Source: an uncultured Flavobacteriales bacterium (GTDB lineage: Bacteria; Bacteroidota; Bacteroidia; Flavobacteriales; Crocinitomicaceae). From it: a DNA stretch of 64,000 nucleotides. Below, in pieces: positions 60,887-64,000 of the stretch (position 1 is its first letter; every line of letters begins with the position of its first letter). The translations under genes and the position numbers were made by a program. The notes under the pieces were generated by a model. That model saw only the letters and a program-made list of their open reading frames with translations, searched no databases and was not told the origin of the DNA. The stretch is from NCBI GenBank assembly GCA_946479285.1, contig CAMLFH010000017.1, positions 18,354 to 82,353 of the forward strand. The letters are read 5' to 3'.

Positions 60887-62563
60887 ATGCGCTTCTCTAA
60901 AACAAACAACGGCTTGAAGGTCCAAGCCATTTCAGGTACATACGTTGTTCTCTTGGGTATCCACCTTGATGAAAATGACTGCAATGGCCTAAAGGGATTT
61001 TCCATACATCGTACCGATCATACTGCAAAGACCGCTGGGTTTCTGAAGGGAATGAAGGCTTTCAGCGAGACAGATCCCGGGTATGCGGCAGGATCTCTGT
61101 ACTCAACAGAGTTCCACCCCGTGCAGGGCTTCCAATGGGGGGATTACGATGCCGTTCCCGGACACAAATACACTTATGTTATCACAGCACTGAAAGGCTC
61201 GCCAAAAAACCTGAACCCGATCAGCTCTGTGACTTTGGACGTTGAAACAGAATCTCCAGAAAATGGCGATCATGATATTTATTTCAACCGCGGCACTGCC
61301 GCATCTCAGGAATATGTTCGTCTTTTCGGTGACAAGAAACCTGGGGAAGTGATTAATGGTAAGGCATTTGAATGGCTATCGCGTGGACTTTATGAAGCGA
61401 TGTGCAATTTTGTGGAGAGTTGCGTGCCCGGCAGACATGCATTAAGGATCGCGGCCTATGAGTTCCAATATCTGCCGTTCCTAAAAATTCTCGAAAAGAA
61501 AATAGCCGACGGCTTGGATGTGAGAATCGTCTATGACGCACGCGATGAAAAGGTAACCGAAAACAACAGGAAAACCGTGGACGGTGCTCCCGGGATCAAG
61601 CCTTTTTGTAACGAACGGCGAAAGACAGCGTACAGGATTTCTCATAATAAATTCATGGTCAAATTAGAGGATGGAGTTCCCATAACCGTCTGGACAGGGG
61701 GTACGAATTTTAAGGATGGCGGTATCTTCGGACATTCCAACGTAGCCCACGTGGTAGAGAATTCTGAAGTTGCAAAAAAATACAAAGCATATTGGGAGGA
61801 GTTGAACAAGGACCCCGACCTTGACGACATAAGGTCACAAAACCTGACGATCAGTCCAGACCTTCCAGAGGAAATCCAAGACGGCACTGCCGTTATCTTC
61901 TCCCCAAGAAAGGAGAAAACTGTGCTTAAAAAATATGCAGCCATGGCAAAGGCATCAAAGGAAGCGCTTTTCATGACATTCGCTTTTGGGATGGGCGACG
62001 ATTTTAAAGAGGTCTATATGAATAGTCAGGCACCGTTACGGATTGCACTATTGGAGAAGTTTATCAGGAATATGGCCGATGACACTGATGAAGAGATCAA
62101 AAAGAAACAGGACGAGATTGAAAAGATGCAAAAACTGAGAAATATGCCCGAGAATATCTTTGCAGTAGGAAACAAGATCGTCACAAATCAGCTTGACGGC
62201 TGGGTACTTGAAAAACTTACCGAACTGAACGGAAACGTTAACTATGTACATAATAAATTTGCGCTTATCGATCCGCTGGGCGACTCGCCCGTCGTCATAG
62301 CGGGATCGGCCAATTTCAGTGAAGCATCCACCACAGGAAATGACGAAAACATGTTGATCGTAAAAGGAAATAAGAGGGTGGCCGATATCTACCTTGGAGA
62401 ATACTGGCGACTTTTTAAGCACTTTTCCTTCCGTGAAAGTATCACCAATGGATGGAATCCAGCTAATAAGCCAAAGCCCCTGATCACTGACGACAGCTGG
62501 TGGAAACGTCACTTTGGGAATACTTCCGACGCTGCGCGACGAAAGTACTTTGCAGGTATCTAG
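60887..62563 (+). CDS. Phospholipase-D-like protein
   Basis: The 558-residue product has two PLD-type HKD regions. The second is canonical: His455-Asn-Lys457-x4-Asp462 in VHNKFALIDPLGDSPV, followed by GSANFSEAST. The first, His253-Asn-Lys255 in SHNKFMVKLEDG, has Leu260 at the Asp position, with Asp262 two residues later. An N-terminal part (residues 1-125) is unlike PLD and looks like beta-sheet. Proteins of this type can be nucleases as well as lipases. It is convergent with the DUF1016 gene (4-nt overlap) and stands apart from the backbone operon. Confidence 0.8.
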   Translation: MRFSKTNNGLKVQAISGTYVVLLGIHLDENDCNGLKGFSIHRTDHTAKTAGFLKGMKAFSETDPGYAAGSLYSTEFHPVQGFQWGDYDAVPGHKYTYVITALKGSPKNLNPISSVTLDVETESPENGDHDIYFNRGTAASQEYVRLFGDKKPGEVINGKAFEWLSRGLYEAMCNFVESCVPGRHALRIAAYEFQYLPFLKILEKKIADGLDVRIVYDARDEKVTENNRKTVDGAPGIKPFCNERRKTAYRISHNKFMVKLEDGVPITVWTGGTNFKDGGIFGHSNVAHVVENSEVAKKYKAYWEELNKDPDLDDIRSQNLTISPDLPEEIQDGTAVIFSPRKEKTVLKKYAAMAKASKEALFMTFAFGMGDDFKEVYMNSQAPLRIALLEKFIRNMADDTDEEIKKKQDEIEKMQKLRNMPENIFAVGNKIVTNQLDGWVLEKLTELNGNVNYVHNKFALIDPLGDSPVVIAGSANFSEASTTGNDENMLIVKGNKRVADIYLGEYWRLFKHFSFRESITNGWNPANKPKPLITDDSWWKRHFGNTSDAARRKYFAGI

Positions 62564-63549
62564 GTAGAACCGCCAATGATTTCATGTAGTTTTTTCTTTA
62601 GCAGTTTCTTATCGGGCAACTGTGTCCGGTACTCTGCAACCATTGTCGGAGACAGGCTACGGCTCATCGCGTATTCCACGACCTCCTGGTCGCGGGACTT
62701 GCAAAGCAGTATGCCGATGGATGGATTTTCATTCGGTTTTTTCACGTCCCTGTCCAAAGCCTCGAGATAAAAATTCAGCTGTCCAAGATGCTCTGGTCTG
62801 AACTTGTCCGCTTTGAGTTCAAAAGCTACCAGGCATTGCAGCCCCCTGTGGTAGAAAAGCAGATCGACATAAAAATCCGATCCTCCGACCTGTAGCTTGT
62901 ACTCCTGGTCGATGAAAAGGAAATCCTTGCCAAGTTCCACGATAAAGCTTTTCATCTGCCTGATGAGGCTCTGTTGAAGATCGTTTTCGCTATGAGGTTC
63001 TGGAAGGTTCAGGAATTCGAAGATATAGCTGTCGCGAAAGGCAGCACTAATATCTCCTTCCATTTCTCTCGGCAGTGCCGAGAGTTTTGCCCCGGCAAGC
63101 CTCGTGCGCTCAAACAGTGAACTGTTTATCTGGCGTTCGAGTTCACGGGAACTATAGCGTTCGCGTATGCAAAGCCGCATATAGAACTCCCGCTCGTCTG
63201 GTGTCTTCGCTCTGCTTAGTATGGTCATATTGTTTGTCCAGCTGATTTCCCTCAGCAGTGCCGAGAGTTTTGGTGATGTGCCGTAGGCCTCAAAGAACTG
63301 CTTCATCCTCCATAGGTTCTTGTCGGAAAATCCCTTCAGCGAGGGTTCGGATCGCTGGATATGAACTGAAAGTTCAACAACCACCGCCTGGCCCCATTCC
63401 GCACTTGCCACTTTGTCGGAAATGTACTTTCCGATGTTCCAGTATAGATCGATCAGCTCTGCGTTTACCGCACTGATCGCCCTTGAACGTGACTGCCTGA
63501 TCAGCAGTATCACTTCATTGAACCTGTTGTCCATATTTTCTCCTTTCAT
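62560..63549 (-). CDS. DUF1016 (YhcG-type) PD-(D/E)XK nuclease
   Basis: The 329-residue product matches the YhcG/DUF1016 family. The N-terminal part has DLYWNIGKYISDK, and the middle has GFSDKNLWRMKQFFEAY, ISWTNNMTILSRAKTPDERE and REMEGDISAAFRDSYIFEF. The C-terminal nuclease has FYVDLLFYHRGLQCLVAFEL with the ExK Lys right after it. ATG at 63534 is an equal start. The family occurs widely on mobile elements and is proposed to be a resolvase-like or defence nuclease. Its partner, if any, is not known. Confidence 0.88.
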   Translation of the reverse strand: MKGENMDNRFNEVILLIRQSRSRAISAVNAELIDLYWNIGKYISDKVASAEWGQAVVVELSVHIQRSEPSLKGFSDKNLWRMKQFFEAYGTSPKLSALLREISWTNNMTILSRAKTPDEREFYMRLCIRERYSSRELERQINSSLFERTRLAGAKLSALPREMEGDISAAFRDSYIFEFLNLPEPHSENDLQQSLIRQMKSFIVELGKDFLFIDQEYKLQVGGSDFYVDLLFYHRGLQCLVAFELKADKFRPEHLGQLNFYLEALDRDVKKPNENPSIGILLCKSRDQEVVEYAMSRSLSPTMVAEYRTQLPDKKLLKKKLHEIIGGST

Positions 63550-63560
63550 TTTTAATAAAT

Positions 63561-64000
63561 CTATTTTTTGATGACCAAATGCTGCAGGCCAGGATCGTTC
63601 AGCAACCGTTCCATTTCCGAGTGCACGATGTCCTGCACATCCTGTTTGATCTGCATATAGTTGCGCTGCACCATGACCGAATCCACCTTGCGCACCTCTG
63701 GGATCGGCTCGTATGCGCGCTCCTCGTCACTTAACGCCTGGTGGTCGTTGATGATCTGGCAATGGAATGCCTTGAGGTCAATCTTGCAGTCGGGGTTATC
63801 GGCCACCATACCTACAAATTCTCCAGAGCTGAGCGAAGAGATGGTCGAGGGAGGAACTGCGGAATCAAGCTGGCTCGACCTGCTGATGGAGGTATCGCTA
63901 CTGTTGATCGAATAGCTGACCCTGTCCTGCATGATCTTCCCAAACCGCTCGGACATCTGCTTAGCTGTATCGCCCGTCACCTGTCCACAGATCACGTTGC
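63561..64000 (-). CDS. TraG/MobC-like coupling protein, C-terminal part
   Basis: The gene is partial and continues past the window edge; the frame stays open to 64000. The 145 residues seen match the C-terminus of VirD4/TraG-type coupling ATPases of Bacteroidetes elements: NVICGQVTGDTAKQMSERFG, INSSDTSISRSSQLDSAVPP, then SSLSSGEFVGMVADNPDCKI. These proteins deliver the relaxase-DNA complex to the conjugation channel. The ATP-binding part is outside the window. Confidence 0.85.
   Translation of the reverse strand, partial: NVICGQVTGDTAKQMSERFGKIMQDRVSYSINSSDTSISRSSQLDSAVPPSTISSLSSGEFVGMVADNPDCKIDLKAFHCQIINDHQALSDEERAYEPIPEVRKVDSVMVQRNYMQIKQDVQDIVHSEMERLLNDPGLQHLVIKK

Larger units (their letters stand above)
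41498..64000. mobile_element. Integrative (probably conjugative) element in comM, left 22.5 kb
   Basis: The element starts at the comM break. It carries an integrase, restriction and candidate defence genes, and a backbone of DNA polymerase, XRE, ParB-like, DUF932, SSB and TraG/MobC genes typical of Bacteroidetes conjugative elements. The right end is beyond the window. Composition also changes within it: the cargo is AT-rich and the backbone higher in GC. Confidence 0.85.

Noticed and set aside
41472..64000. Second copy of the comM junction (right attachment site)
   Set aside because: No other CCTTG-containing stretch continuing into ComM coding was seen, so the right end is probably beyond 64000.

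Overview
The window reads as a Bacteroidetes chromosome, most likely order Flavobacteriales. The gldJ-murF pair beside porU, PorP/SprF and two proteins with type IX secretion (T9SS) C-terminal sorting domains fit this. So do repeated promoters of the Bacteroidetes form TTG-N18/19-TAnnTTTG. The low-GC host DNA would suit a Fluviicola/Crocinitomicaceae-like genome, but that placement is inference.

Host part, 1-41.5 kb. It opens with a T9SS/gliding locus: porU (partial), a PorP/SprF protein and gldJ, followed by murF. Housekeeping genes come next: acyl-CoA dehydrogenase, anmK, Glu/Leu-type dehydrogenase and nhaA. An energy-transduction operon follows, with exbB, exbD and three TonB-like genes, then folC and tRNA-Val(TAC). 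The 15.5-21.8 kb part is accessory. It holds a GIY-YIG remnant, a Crp-family regulator with a short-chain dehydrogenase that share an operator-like palindrome, a DoxX protein, a SpoIIAA-like protein and a secreted protein with a PEP-synthase-like domain. From 22 to 29 kb is a tightly packed set: a 1093-residue TPR/MORN protein and two DUF3857 transglutaminase-like proteins. After that come MarR and AraC regulators, an MFS exporter, mnmD, a T9SS-sorted esterase, tpx, a TonB-dependent receptor, an ECF sigma factor with a membrane/beta-barrel partner, a methyltransferase and comM.

Element part, 41.5-64 kb. comM is cut after its AMNP codons by an integrative element that runs past the window end. 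Its left end is a large serine recombinase whose last eight codons and stop are supplied by comM. The AT-rich cargo (43.4-50.8 kb) holds an unrecognised three-gene cassette (DUF262, DUF3696-type AAA ATPase, unknown protein), a nuclease-methylase fusion with a second methylase, and a small RAMA-domain protein. The higher-GC backbone (50.8-64 kb) carries a DnaE-type polymerase with a Y-family polymerase, an XRE repressor, a ParB-like protein, DUF932, SSB, a phospholipase-D-like protein, a DUF1016 nuclease and the C-terminus of a TraG/MobC coupling protein. This gene set looks conjugative.

Two regulatory patterns stand out. A TTTGCC-N4-GGYAAA palindrome lies before both the Crp-family gene and the dehydrogenase. 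A TGCTAA-N5-TTAGCA palindrome lies at the XRE start and again before the RAMA gene, with a compact relative before the recombinase. The best candidate for a new system is the DUF262/AAA/unknown trio with its neighbouring modification genes.
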